Shown here in pieces: positions 17,808-25,667 of a stretch of 38,441 bases of DNA; positions within the stretch are counted from its first letter, which is position 1, and each line of letters starts with the position of its first letter. The DNA comes from Kiritimatiellia bacterium (GTDB lineage: Bacteria; Verrucomicrobiota; Kiritimatiellia; RFP12; UBA1067). The position numbers were made by a program, and so were the translations under genes. A model generated the notes under the pieces. The model saw only the letters and a list, made by a program, of their open reading frames with translations. It was not told the DNA's origin and did no database searches. The stretch covers positions 1 through 38,441 of the forward strand of contig JAKSOW010000016.1 in the NCBI GenBank assembly GCA_024405395.1, written 5' to 3'.

Positions 17808-17815
17808 GGTATAAT
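17807..17815 (+). promoter_or_regulatory. Extended -10 promoter of the exosortase operon
   Basis: TGGTATAAT is a perfect extended -10. No consensus -35 is found 16-18 bases upstream, where terminator sequence lies. The expected start of transcription, about 7 bases after the hexamer, falls at or next to the ATG at 17822, so the message is probably leaderless. Confidence 0.7.
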
Positions 17816-17821
17816 ATGGCC

Positions 17822-18808
17822 ATGAACGAGCAACAAACAGGCGGTGTGCCGCCCCGCAATAAACTGAAACTGTGCCTTCTCGCCGTGGCGGCGGTGCCGT
17901 TTGTGGTGAAATTCGCCTATTTGAATCAGGCTTGGGTCTCTTCGCCTGTGGATCGGGCACGCTTGGGATTGTGGGGTTCGGCGGCGTTGCTGTTTGCCGT
18001 CGTGGCGATGATCTTCAAGCTGGTCAAGCGCTTCCCCACGGTCAAGCCGCTGGTTCAGTCGCGCTCATTGAAGGTTCTGCCGCTGATGGTGCTGATGTAT
18101 GTGGTGGGGCTCGTGCTCGACATCAACGCCGTTCAGCTTGTGGCTTCAGTGGGCATCCTGTGGTCGGCCGCATGGGCGCTGTACGGGCGCGAGGCCGGGC
18201 TTCTGCTGGTCCCGGCGGCGGCTTGTGCCATCATGGCCGTCCCGGGTTCATCCTATTGGTTGGGCAAGGCGGTGTCAGGTCTCACGGCACCTTTGTCGGT
18301 TGCCTATACGCCATCCTTCAGCGCAAAGTCTCAGGTGGGATATATCGGCAGCGAAATACCGGCCAATGACGCCATGAGCCGTTTTTTCCGTACGTCGAAG
18401 GCTCGCCAGTTCCGTTATGCGTCGCGCAGCAACGAAGTGGCTGTGTTGGCGGTGCAAATCGGCAAGGACATCCACGAAGTGCATCCGGCCACGCATTGTT
18501 TGCGGTCGTCAGGATGGTCGATTCTCTCCGAGGAACTGCGGGATGTGGCGTTGCCTGGCTGCGAAAAGCCGATTTCGATGACGGAGGCGTTGGCCTCGAA
18601 TGGCTCGGGACGTCATCTGCTGATGTGGGTGTGGTATTCTTCGGAGAAGGAATCCACGGGCAGCTTCATCCGCTTCCGTCGTCTTTATTCCGCTGATGTT
18701 CCGTGGCGCACCTATCAGGTGACGACCTATGTCGGCGATCATGACGACATCGAAGCGGCACGTCGCACGATGGCGGCGTTCCTGTCGGCCAGGAAGGATG
18801 CCCGGTGA
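17822..18808 (+). CDS. Exosortase N-terminal half fused to an EpsI-like domain
   Basis: 328 residues from ATG 17822. An in-frame ATG at 17816 overlaps the -10 region and would precede the predicted transcript. Residues ~15-145 hold about five hydrophobic helices (LKVLPLMVLMYVVGLVLDINAVQL, SVGILWSAAWALYGREAGLLLVP), resembling the first, non-catalytic half of an exosortase. Residues ~150-328 resemble EpsI, the protein found next to or fused after exosortases: HPATHCLRSSGW (C226) is the EpsI-type H-x4-C-x4-GW motif, and the rest contains LLMWVWYSSE. The next gene has the missing catalytic half. In usual systems EpsI follows the catalytic half; here it follows the N-terminal half. Confidence 0.72.
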   Translation: MNEQQTGGVPPRNKLKLCLLAVAAVPFVVKFAYLNQAWVSSPVDRARLGLWGSAALLFAVVAMIFKLVKRFPTVKPLVQSRSLKVLPLMVLMYVVGLVLDINAVQLVASVGILWSAAWALYGREAGLLLVPAAACAIMAVPGSSYWLGKAVSGLTAPLSVAYTPSFSAKSQVGYIGSEIPANDAMSRFFRTSKARQFRYASRSNEVAVLAVQIGKDIHEVHPATHCLRSSGWSILSEELRDVALPGCEKPISMTEALASNGSGRHLLMWVWYSSEKESTGSFIRFRRLYSADVPWRTYQVTTYVGDHDDIEAARRTMAAFLSARKDAR

Positions 18809-19275
18809 TTGAATCGCTGACATTGGCGCTAAGCTATCCGTTGCGCCTCATGGCGACCTATGGCGCTGTTGGCATCCTGAAGCTCTGCGGCGTTGCGGTC
18901 ACGGCGGACCGTACTCTCATCACGGTGGGGGCTGACGGTTCGGGCATCGCGGTGACGGATGCCTGCAGCGGCATTGAGCAGCTCTTCGCCTTGGTGCTCA
19001 TCGGTGCGGTCTTTGCGTGGATGATGCAGCGGTCTTTGGTCTTTCGTGCAGTGCATTGGGCCTGCATTCTGCCTTCGCTGGTGCTGGCGAATACGCTGCG
19101 GTTGGTCGTGACGGTGGCGCTGTACCTGGCGTATGGCGATGTGATTCTCGGCAATGCCTGGCATCATGGGCTTGGCTATGCGCAAAGCGTGCTGGTTCTG
19201 GTGTTCCTCTGGCTTTTCGGGAAGGGACTCCGGCTGGCTGATGAACCCGCTGCAGACAAGGTGGTGACCGCATGA
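18805..19275 (+). CDS. Exosortase catalytic half (short exosortase/archaeosortase)
   Basis: 156 residues from GTG 18805, overlapping the previous stop as GTGA. DACSGIEQLFAL (C54), LANTLRLVVTV (R99) and WHHGLGYAQ (H120/H121) are the three conserved Cys, Arg and His motifs of exosortases in the right order, each in or next to hydrophobic helices (about four). Exosortases sit in the inner membrane and cleave C-terminal PEP-CTERM signals of exported proteins. At 156 residues it is much shorter than the usual ~280 and lacks the N-terminal helices, which appear to be supplied by the upstream gene. It overlaps the next signalling gene (ATGA). Confidence 0.85.
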   Translation: MIESLTLALSYPLRLMATYGAVGILKLCGVAVTADRTLITVGADGSGIAVTDACSGIEQLFALVLIGAVFAWMMQRSLVFRAVHWACILPSLVLANTLRLVVTVALYLAYGDVILGNAWHHGLGYAQSVLVLVFLWLFGKGLRLADEPAADKVVTA

Positions 19276-20912
19276 TCTACGAGAATGAAGGACGGGTCCT
19301 GCTGCTTGACGACGAACGTCTGGTTCGCTTTACGATTTCGGCCTGGCTGAAGGCTTCGCATTTCGAAGTCACGGCGGTGGCCAGCGCGGAAGAGGCACTT
19401 GCGGAACTCAAGAAGGGCGGCTATGACGCTGTGCTGTCGGACGTGATGCTGGGTGTCGTCGACGGCTTCATGTTCCGCGACACCGTGCGCGGCTTCAACA
19501 AGAATATTCCGATCATCTTTCTGACCGCACTCGTCAATTCCCCCACCAACCGTCTGCTGGAGAAGGTCACGGCCGACGTCAATTCCTACTACGCGGCGAA
19601 GAATTCGCGGCGAGAATATCTGCTGGGGCGCCTGCGGCAGGCCATTGCCGCCTATCGGGCGGAACGGGAGTCGACGGCGCTGAAGAGCGCAATGGTCAAG
19701 AACCTCAACATTGCCGCCCGTGTGCAGAATGCCCTGCTGCCGCAGATCATGCGCTACGATGCTAATGTCTTCTACAGCGTCTTCTGGCGTCCGCAGGCCG
19801 TCGTGAGCGGAGATCTGTTCTGCTGGTTCCCGCAATCTGACGATTCGGTCGTCTTCATTCTGGGCGACATCGCGGGGCATGGCACGCCGGCTGCGCTGGC
19901 GATGACCGCCGTGATGGCGCATCTCAAGAGCCTGAGCGAGTCGGGCGGCGTGAGGGCTCATAAGCCGCATCAGATCTGCCAGGAGATTGACGGCTATCTC
20001 CGCAGCAATCTCCGTGACATCACCTACATGGCGGGAACCGTGGTTGTGGTCAATTTCCGCAAGAGGCTTGTGCGTTACATGAATGCGGGTGGACTGGAGC
20101 CGTTGTGTGTGCGGCGCAGCGATGGCGCCTACCTGGAGCTCAACCCGGAGAAGCGTGGCGGCGTGCCCATGGGGCTTGTGGACGGCACGGTCTATTCGGA
20201 GGACGACGTCGTCGAGGCCGATCTGCCGGAGGATGCGCTGCTTTGCCTCTACTCTGACGGCTTTGTCGATCTGACGACTGACCTGCAGGGCGAGAATCGC
20301 ATGCCCAGGGACATGTTCTTGGAGGTCGTCGGCGAGCTTGTGCGCGGGGCCAGCGGCACAAGTGACATTGGCTCGATCCCGTATCGCCTTGCGTCGGTGA
20401 TGAAGGACATGGGCTATGTGCATGCTCAGGACGATGAGACCTTCTGCATCATCGGCGCGTCGCTCGCGAATGAGGCGCGCTTTGTCTCTTCGGTGCCGCT
20501 GAAGGAGGCGCAGTCGGTAAATGAGCTGATTGACCGCGCGTCGCAGTGGGCCTTGGCGCGAGAGTATTCGGATGACGTCGTTGCGCGTCTTGAATTGCTG
20601 CTGAGCGAACACCTCGAGAATATCCGCAAGCATGGCCTTGATGATGACGAGCTCAGCCGGGAGGTGGCTGTTCTCGAGATGCGGCCGGCCGGTGACAACC
20701 TGGAGATTCTTGCCTGGGATCGGGGCGAAGCCTACGAAGGGGACTTCTCGGAATTTGCGCCGCATCCGGACTTGACCCTGGATGTTCAGAACGACAACAT
20801 GGCGACAAGTGGACGGGGCCTTGCGATTGTCCGCAAGATCTGCCGCCGAGTTTCCTATGATCGTTTTGAGGGGCTCAACAAATTTACATTTACGCTAGGT
20901 GTGTGGGAGTGA
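19272..20912 (+). CDS. REC / SpoIIE-type PP2C phosphatase / HATPase signalling protein
   Basis: 546 residues in three parts. Residues ~1-125: receiver domain with phosphoacceptor D57 (LSDVM), T in FLTAL and K in AAKNS. Residues ~145-400: SpoIIE/RsbU PP2C phosphatase with IAARVQNALLPQ, VSGDLFCWF, GDIAGHGTPAAL and YSDGFVDLT. Residues ~410-546: HATPase of the RsbW/SpoIIAB anti-sigma type with SEHLENIRKHG (N-box) and GRGLAIVRKICRR (G2). So phosphatase and kinase of a partner switch sit in one receiver-controlled chain. It could dephosphorylate or phosphorylate the STAS protein at 13172. ATGA overlap links it to the exosortase gene. Confidence 0.92.
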   Translation: MIYENEGRVLLLDDERLVRFTISAWLKASHFEVTAVASAEEALAELKKGGYDAVLSDVMLGVVDGFMFRDTVRGFNKNIPIIFLTALVNSPTNRLLEKVTADVNSYYAAKNSRREYLLGRLRQAIAAYRAERESTALKSAMVKNLNIAARVQNALLPQIMRYDANVFYSVFWRPQAVVSGDLFCWFPQSDDSVVFILGDIAGHGTPAALAMTAVMAHLKSLSESGGVRAHKPHQICQEIDGYLRSNLRDITYMAGTVVVVNFRKRLVRYMNAGGLEPLCVRRSDGAYLELNPEKRGGVPMGLVDGTVYSEDDVVEADLPEDALLCLYSDGFVDLTTDLQGENRMPRDMFLEVVGELVRGASGTSDIGSIPYRLASVMKDMGYVHAQDDETFCIIGASLANEARFVSSVPLKEAQSVNELIDRASQWALAREYSDDVVARLELLLSEHLENIRKHGLDDDELSREVAVLEMRPAGDNLEILAWDRGEAYEGDFSEFAPHPDLTLDVQNDNMATSGRGLAIVRKICRRVSYDRFEGLNKFTFTLGVWE

Positions 20913-20916
20913 CGCC

Positions 20917-21234
20917 ATGATGAAGGAATGTGCCAGAAAATGGCTTTCTGAGCAGTTCGGTGATGCCGAGGACATAATCAAGGAAGTCTGGACCGAATAT
21001 CTCAGCACGACGACCGAGCGCATTGAGGAGGCTCGGGCAGCGCTGGCGGCTTTTGACTTTCCGTTGCTGGACAGTGTGGCGCATCGCCTCAAGGGCAATG
21101 CGCTGATGGTTGGCGACCAGCCTTCGGCTGTCGCCGCCATCGAGTTGCGCGATGCCGCCAAGGCGTCCGAGTCTGATGCCGCCGCCAAGGCTATTGAGAC
21201 GCTTGCGGAACTTGATCGGGAAAACCACGCATGA
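20917..21234 (+). CDS. Hpt domain phosphotransfer protein
   Basis: 105 residues from ATG 20917, with GGGAG about 8 bases upstream; GTG 20899 inside the previous gene is less likely. One histidine phosphotransfer domain: LDSVAHRLKGNALMVG has the H-x-LKG motif with H56. Such proteins shuttle phosphate between receiver domains. It lies between a receiver-phosphatase and a hybrid kinase ending in a receiver. It therefore probably relays phosphate from the kinase's receiver to D57 of the SpoIIE-type protein. Its stop overlaps the kinase start (ATGA). Confidence 0.9.
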   Translation: MMKECARKWLSEQFGDAEDIIKEVWTEYLSTTTERIEEARAALAAFDFPLLDSVAHRLKGNALMVGDQPSAVAAIELRDAAKASESDAAAKAIETLAELDRENHA

Positions 21235-23804
21235 ATCTCCCAGAATCCTCCAAGAAGATTCTGGAAAAGAGCCTGGGCGGAAACGAGGCCCTGGAACAGG
21301 CCGAGCGGGCGCAGGCCGTCCTTGAGAACATCTTTGTCGGCGTCTGGTCCGTTGAGCTGGACGAAGGCAAGCCGCCGCGCATGTATGGTGATGCCAGAAT
21401 GCGGGAGCTGTTGGGCGTGGCCGACAAGCAGCTGACGGCGGAGGAGCTCTACCATGCCTGGTTTGACCGCATCCATCCGGATTATGTTGCGCTGGTCGAG
21501 GACGCGGTCCGTCAGATGGTGGATGGGAAGCACGCGGAGGTTCGCTATCCCTGGATCCATCCGACGTTGGGCGAAATGATGGTTCGTTGCGGCGGCCGTC
21601 GGAGTCCCTTCTACAAAGGGGGCGTGCGCGTCTCCGGGGTCCATCGCGACGTCTCGGCCCTTTTGAGTAATGCCTTGACGGCCCATGCGGATGAGACTCC
21701 TGTCGAAGCCAAGGTCGAGACGCGCCCCTCCCTCTTTACGCGCGACTGGGAGAGCCGCGTCAGCCGGCAGTTCTGGGAAGAGATAAGCCGCATGACGCCC
21801 GACCCCATCTTCGTCCTGGACGCGGAGAACGAGTGGCGTTGCTGTTACAGCAATCCGGCACACCAGGACCTTGTTGGCGTTGATCCCACCAATCGGACCC
21901 TCCAGGAGAATTTTGGCTCCAGCCTTGGTGCCTCCATGATGCGCGAGAATGAGAAGGTTCTTGCGGCGGGAGCTCCTGTGCAGGCGTTTGAGGCCCTCTA
22001 CAACGCCACCAAGGGCGGGCGGCATTACCGTATCGCTAAGGTTCCGCTGGTGTTTCCGGATGGCCATCGGTATGTGCTTGGGCACGGAACGGATGTCACG
22101 GAGCTTTATCTGGCGCATCTGCAGACGCAATGCCACTTCGCCGTGCAGGACGCGGTGAACCGTGATGAAGACGCCTCCACGGCCCTGGAGAAGGTGCTGG
22201 ACGCCGTGCTGGAGACGACGCCCTGGATTCGGCGGATCCTCTATCGGAGCAGGAACACGACACAATCCTCGATCTGCTGCCGCAAGGAAGAGGGGCGCAT
22301 GGCCGCAGTTCGTGTGCAGGACGGACTGTTGGAGGATCCCGCCTGGTGTGCCTATCTGGACGGCTTGGACCCCAAGTCCGTAAAGATCTGTCCAGACGTC
22401 TCGCAGATTCTTCCCAAGGCCATGGACTATGGTCTGCATGCCTGTGTTTCTTTCTGCATTGAGCACAAGGGTGCGTTGCTGGGGCAGATGTCGGTGTTCC
22501 TTGATCGTCGTGCACCGCGTGAGAGCGATGTGGACGCGCTGGTGGCGATTCTCTCCGACGTGAGCCTCTTCTATTATCGCCGCTATCGGGCGCGTCTCGA
22601 GATCGCCGAACTGGAGCGCGAGCGAAGGGCGCTGGAGGAACGCCGCCGTCTTGAGATGGAGGCGCTTCTCAAGGAGTCCCAGGCGGCCGAGCGGGCCAAG
22701 AGCTTCTTCCTGGCGTCGATGTCGCATGAGATCCGCACGCCGCTCAATGCGCTTCTGGGCCTTGCCGCGGAATTGGACCATGATGACGTCACCAAGGAGC
22801 GATGCCGCGAGTATGCCCGGACCATTGGCACGGCGGGCCGGGCGCTTCTCAATCTCATCAACGACGTCCTGGACATGAGCAAGCTGGAGGCCGGGCAGAT
22901 GCGGATCGTTCCGGCCGAAACGGACATCGGTGCGCTGTTTGAAGAATGTCGCACGATCTTCGGGCCGAATTGCGTCAAGAGCGGACTGACGATGAAGGTC
23001 TCGGTCGCTTCGGACATGCCGGTGGTCTCTCTGGACCGTGGCCGTATTCGGCAGATCCTCTTCAATCTGCTGGGCAATGCCATCAAGTTTACGCCAGCGG
23101 GTTCGATTACCCTTTCGGCGACAATCCGCCCAATCGCCGAAAATCTCGGCGAACTGCATCTTGCGGTGGCGGATACGGGTGTGGGCATTGCGGCGGAAGA
23201 CCGTGAGCGCGTGTTTGGCATGTTTGAGCAGGCTTCGGGTCTGCGCGGCACGCGCGTGGCGCAGTCAGGAACGGGGTTGGGGCTTGCGCTTTGCCGCCGT
23301 CTGGTGGAGTGCATGGGCGGCAAGATCACGCTTGAGAGCGAATTGGGTAAAGGCTCTGTCTTCACGGTAGAGCTGCCGAATGTGCCGATCATTTCGCGCA
23401 AGGAGAAGGGGCCGCAGGGCTTGGCGGCGAACACGAAGCCTGCGGTGTCCTATGCCGGCCGTGTGCTGGTTGTGGATGATGTGGCGCTCAACCTGATGGT
23501 CATCAAGCTGATGCTGCAGCGCGCCGGCATTGATCATGTGGTGGCGTCCTCGGCGGACAAGGCCCTGGAGATTCTTGAAGGGGATCCACACGTGACGGCG
23601 GTGTTGACGGACTTGTGGATGCCGCACATGTCAGGCGTCGAACTGGCGACGCACATTCGCGGGCGGTATGCGGGCAGAGACCTGAAGATTGCCGCCGTCA
23701 CTGCGGATACCGACATCGTGGGCTCGGACGACGCCAAGGTCTTTGACGCCGTCCTGCTCAAGCCGGTGACGGTGTCGCAGATCTGTAAATTCCTTGGCGT
23801 ATAA
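21231..23804 (+). CDS. Hybrid sensor histidine kinase (PAS-PAS-GAF-like-HisKA-HATPase-REC)
   Basis: 857 residues, no clear membrane helix, so probably a cytosolic sensor. Order: PAS-like ~25-145 (YGDARMRELLGV, FDRIHPDY), PAS-like ~180-290 (MTPDPIFVLDAEN, YVLGHGTDVTELY), GAF-like ~295-455 containing several Cys (SSICCRKEEG), a charged coiled coil ~455-490, HisKA with H499 (MSHEIRTPLN), HATPase with NLLGNAIKFTP, DTGVGIAAED and GTGLGLALCRRL, and a receiver at ~745-857 with D794 (TDLWMPHMSG) and K in LLKPV. The start overlaps the Hpt stop. It would sense an internal signal and feed the Hpt and SpoIIE-type partners. It ends the operon at a bidirectional terminator. Confidence 0.93.
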   Translation: MNLPESSKKILEKSLGGNEALEQAERAQAVLENIFVGVWSVELDEGKPPRMYGDARMRELLGVADKQLTAEELYHAWFDRIHPDYVALVEDAVRQMVDGKHAEVRYPWIHPTLGEMMVRCGGRRSPFYKGGVRVSGVHRDVSALLSNALTAHADETPVEAKVETRPSLFTRDWESRVSRQFWEEISRMTPDPIFVLDAENEWRCCYSNPAHQDLVGVDPTNRTLQENFGSSLGASMMRENEKVLAAGAPVQAFEALYNATKGGRHYRIAKVPLVFPDGHRYVLGHGTDVTELYLAHLQTQCHFAVQDAVNRDEDASTALEKVLDAVLETTPWIRRILYRSRNTTQSSICCRKEEGRMAAVRVQDGLLEDPAWCAYLDGLDPKSVKICPDVSQILPKAMDYGLHACVSFCIEHKGALLGQMSVFLDRRAPRESDVDALVAILSDVSLFYYRRYRARLEIAELERERRALEERRRLEMEALLKESQAAERAKSFFLASMSHEIRTPLNALLGLAAELDHDDVTKERCREYARTIGTAGRALLNLINDVLDMSKLEAGQMRIVPAETDIGALFEECRTIFGPNCVKSGLTMKVSVASDMPVVSLDRGRIRQILFNLLGNAIKFTPAGSITLSATIRPIAENLGELHLAVADTGVGIAAEDRERVFGMFEQASGLRGTRVAQSGTGLGLALCRRLVECMGGKITLESELGKGSVFTVELPNVPIISRKEKGPQGLAANTKPAVSYAGRVLVVDDVALNLMVIKLMLQRAGIDHVVASSADKALEILEGDPHVTAVLTDLWMPHMSGVELATHIRGRYAGRDLKIAAVTADTDIVGSDDAKVFDAVLLKPVTVSQICKFLGV

Positions 23805-23840
23805 AAAGAAACCGTCCACCGTGTGGTGGGCGGTTCTTTC
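23803..23840. terminator. Bidirectional intrinsic terminator
   Basis: AACCGTCCACC-GTGT-GGTGGGCGGTT forms an 11-bp stem with one G-T pair at 23810-23835. It is flanked by AAAAAG on the left and TCTTTC on the right, so both strands give a U-rich tail. It lies between the convergent hybrid kinase (+) and the minus-strand repeat protein, starting at the kinase stop codon. Confidence 0.85.
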
Positions 23841-23862
23841 ATTTCCTGCTCGCAGAGCGTGC

Positions 23863-24978
23863 TCAGTTGCGGCTGTTCTGCTGTTTGCGGATGATCTGGA
23901 GACCGCGATCCTCCGGGAACAGCTTCAGCGCATTGTCCAACTCGCTACTCAGCAGCACGCCGCGGCTCGCCTTGGCCAGAATGGAAAGGCGCAGAATGTC
24001 CACATCGGGACGCTGCGGATCGTAGATGGCGTTGGTCAGCCGCTGAATGTGCTCAAGCGTGATCTTCTCCGGAAAATGTTCGGACAGATAACGTTTGACG
24101 ACGGCACGCGCCTGTTCCAGCAACCTGGAATCGGACTCTTCGGAGTTGACGATCTCGTCAAACGCGCGTTCGACAGCCTCTGCGTCATCACCATTGGCGG
24201 CACATTCAAGGGCCAGAAAGCGCGCCAACGGGGACTTTACCTCGCCATTAAGGGCCGTGATGGCCTCAGACAGAAGCGCCTCATCGCCCCTTTGCCAAGC
24301 CGACAGGGCATCGCAATAATGGGCCAGCACAATTCCCAGCCGACCCGGCGTCCCCAGCGCGCGCGCGCGGCACTCCTCAAGAATGTCCGTGCGGTGTGCC
24401 CAAGCCGACAATTCGGCGGTCTGCTGAATCAGGGCGGCGCTGGTGAAGCGCGTAAGGTACGTGCGTGCCAGCGTAAGGGCCTGATCGGGGCGGCTCGCCT
24501 TGAGCTGCGCCTGGATGAGGAAGGGGGTCGCGGCGAAATAGTTGAGGTTTGTCGCCTCGGCAAAAGTCGTCACTGCGAGCGTATTGGAGCCTGCGCGAGC
24601 GAGATCCACACCCTTTTTGATGAGTGCCTCGCATGCGAGCTCGTCCTTGGTAAAGGCAAAGGCAACAGCGCCACTGTTGGTGGTTGAGGCCAACGTCTCG
24701 AAATCGCGCACGCGCACAAGCGCATGCTGGTATTCCGCCTGATAGCGCTGCTCAAATGGATTGAGGGAAATGAGGCGCCGATAAAGCTTCACCGCGGCGG
24801 GGTGATTGCCTTCCCGGCAGGCCCTTTCCGCGCTGGCGCGCACGGCATCCTCATTGTTGACGTCCTCGCCCCGATTGTAGACGAGCAACAGAACGGTGAA
24901 CGTCGTAAAGGAAGCGAGAAGCACTGCCCCCGTAATCAGGAGCAGTGCCAGCTTTACCTTATGGTTTTTGGACTTCAC
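23863..24978 (-). CDS. Membrane-anchored TPR-like protein
   Basis: 371 residues. The start is GTG at 24978, overlapping the upstream stop as GTGA. KVKLALLLITGAVLLASFTTFTVLLLVY is one N-terminal membrane helix with a Lys-rich cytoplasmic side, so the rest is probably periplasmic. The body has tetratricopeptide-like helical pairs: RACREGNHPAAVKLYRRLISLNPF, DLARAGSNTLAVTTFAEATNLNYF and LKASRPDQALTLARTYLTRF. TPR proteins are frequent partners of exosortase and polysaccharide export systems, and this one is coupled to a PEP-CTERM-like gene. A scaffold role in sorting or assembly is an inference. Confidence 0.75.
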   Translation of the reverse strand: MKSKNHKVKLALLLITGAVLLASFTTFTVLLLVYNRGEDVNNEDAVRASAERACREGNHPAAVKLYRRLISLNPFEQRYQAEYQHALVRVRDFETLASTTNSGAVAFAFTKDELACEALIKKGVDLARAGSNTLAVTTFAEATNLNYFAATPFLIQAQLKASRPDQALTLARTYLTRFTSAALIQQTAELSAWAHRTDILEECRARALGTPGRLGIVLAHYCDALSAWQRGDEALLSEAITALNGEVKSPLARFLALECAANGDDAEAVERAFDEIVNSEESDSRLLEQARAVVKRYLSEHFPEKITLEHIQRLTNAIYDPQRPDVDILRLSILAKASRGVLLSSELDNALKLFPEDRGLQIIRKQQNSRN

Positions 24979-25562
24979 TTCGCCTTCTTCTTTCCGCGAA
25001 GCTTGGCCACGCCAGCCCCAAGACCGCCAAGCGCGAGCATCGCCAACGCGCCAGGAAGCGGCTGACCAGCCGGCGCGTCACCGCTGCCGCTGCCCGCCGC
25101 AGTGGTCGTCACGTTGTTGATGGGCATCCACTCGTCCTTGCCGCCGCCGTTCTTGTCGAAGGCGATGTAGGTCGTTCCGTGCTTGGTCTCAAAGCTCCAG
25201 TCACGCACCAGACGGCCATTGTTGCGGTCCAGATAGAACCCCACGCGGTCACCGGCCTTGAGCGCGCCCAGGTCGACCTCACCGTGGTTGATCTGCTTGC
25301 CGAACATGGCGTTGTCGTCAGCCGCCTCGTTGATGTACTTCTTCAGGGCGTCTCCTTCGAGACCTTCCGGATAGACGAAGAAACCGACCTTGCCGCTGTT
25401 GCCGATCGACTTGAAGTCTGAGGTGAACTTGAAGGAATCAAGATCTTCGTTGATCTGGATGTATGAATACCCCTTGGCGTCATTGACGAGGGCGTACGCA
25501 TCTTCTGCCTTGGCTGCCATAAGGGTCAGGGCCGCTGCTGCTACTAAGATTGCTTTATTCAT
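24975..25562 (-). CDS. PEP-CTERM-like secreted protein with a PLP sorting motif
   Basis: 195 residues. MNKAILVAAAALTLMAAKAEDA is a signal peptide. The mature part is Asp/Gly-rich and probably beta-rich, with a Ser/Gly/Ala linker. The C-terminus is tripartite like a PEP-CTERM signal: motif GQPLPGA, hydrophobic helix LAMLALGGLGAGVA, then basic tail KLRGKKKAK. The motif reads PLP rather than PEP, as in known VPLPA-type variants. It is the likely substrate of the exosortase at 17822-19275. AAAGGAGAG precedes the ATG. Its promoter carries the shared dyad operator. No catalytic motif is recognised. Confidence 0.8.
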   Translation of the reverse strand: MNKAILVAAAALTLMAAKAEDAYALVNDAKGYSYIQINEDLDSFKFTSDFKSIGNSGKVGFFVYPEGLEGDALKKYINEAADDNAMFGKQINHGEVDLGALKAGDRVGFYLDRNNGRLVRDWSFETKHGTTYIAFDKNGGGKDEWMPINNVTTTAAGSGSGDAPAGQPLPGALAMLALGGLGAGVAKLRGKKKAK

Positions 25563-25596
25563 GATTTGACTCTCCTTTGTTGTGTTGACGGCGCAT

Positions 25597-25605
25597 ATTG
25601 TAGCA
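25597..25605 (-). promoter_or_regulatory. Extended -10 promoter of the PEP-CTERM-like gene
   Basis: On the minus strand the sequence is TGCTACAAT, an extended -10. The dyad operator at 25628-25647 ends exactly 25 bases upstream of the hexamer, the same distance as at 26907 and 29331. The -35 position holds only TTCCAC, so an activator is plausible. The leader would be about 28 bases. Confidence 0.65.
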
Positions 25606-25627
25606 CATCCTGCCTGCGCGTGGAACG

Positions 25628-25647
25628 TTGTTCACAAAACTGAACAA
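25628..25647. promoter_or_regulatory. Dyad operator, site B (divergent promoter)
   Basis: Perfect palindrome TTGTTCA-CAAAAC-TGAACAA between divergent genes. It lies 25 bases upstream of the minus-strand -10 and overlaps the -35 (TTCACA) of the plus-strand ATPase promoter. A bound protein could thus activate one direction and block the other. Confidence 0.88.
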
Positions 25648-25659
25648 TTATGTTATACT
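25631..25659 (+). promoter_or_regulatory. Sigma-70-like promoter of the ATPase gene
   Basis: TTCACA (25631-25636), a 17-base spacer, then TGT-TATACT (-10 at 25654-25659, extended form). The -35 lies inside operator B. The predicted start at about 25666 leaves 1-2 bases before the ATG at 25668, and no ribosome binding site is seen, so the transcript is probably leaderless. Confidence 0.65.
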
Positions 25660-25667
25660 GTGGGCAC

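Noticed and set aside
19176-23159. Long minus-strand frames (19176-20765 and 20895-23159)
   Set aside because: They are antisense to clearly identified signalling genes with complete catalytic motifs, and their His/Arg-rich products match nothing.
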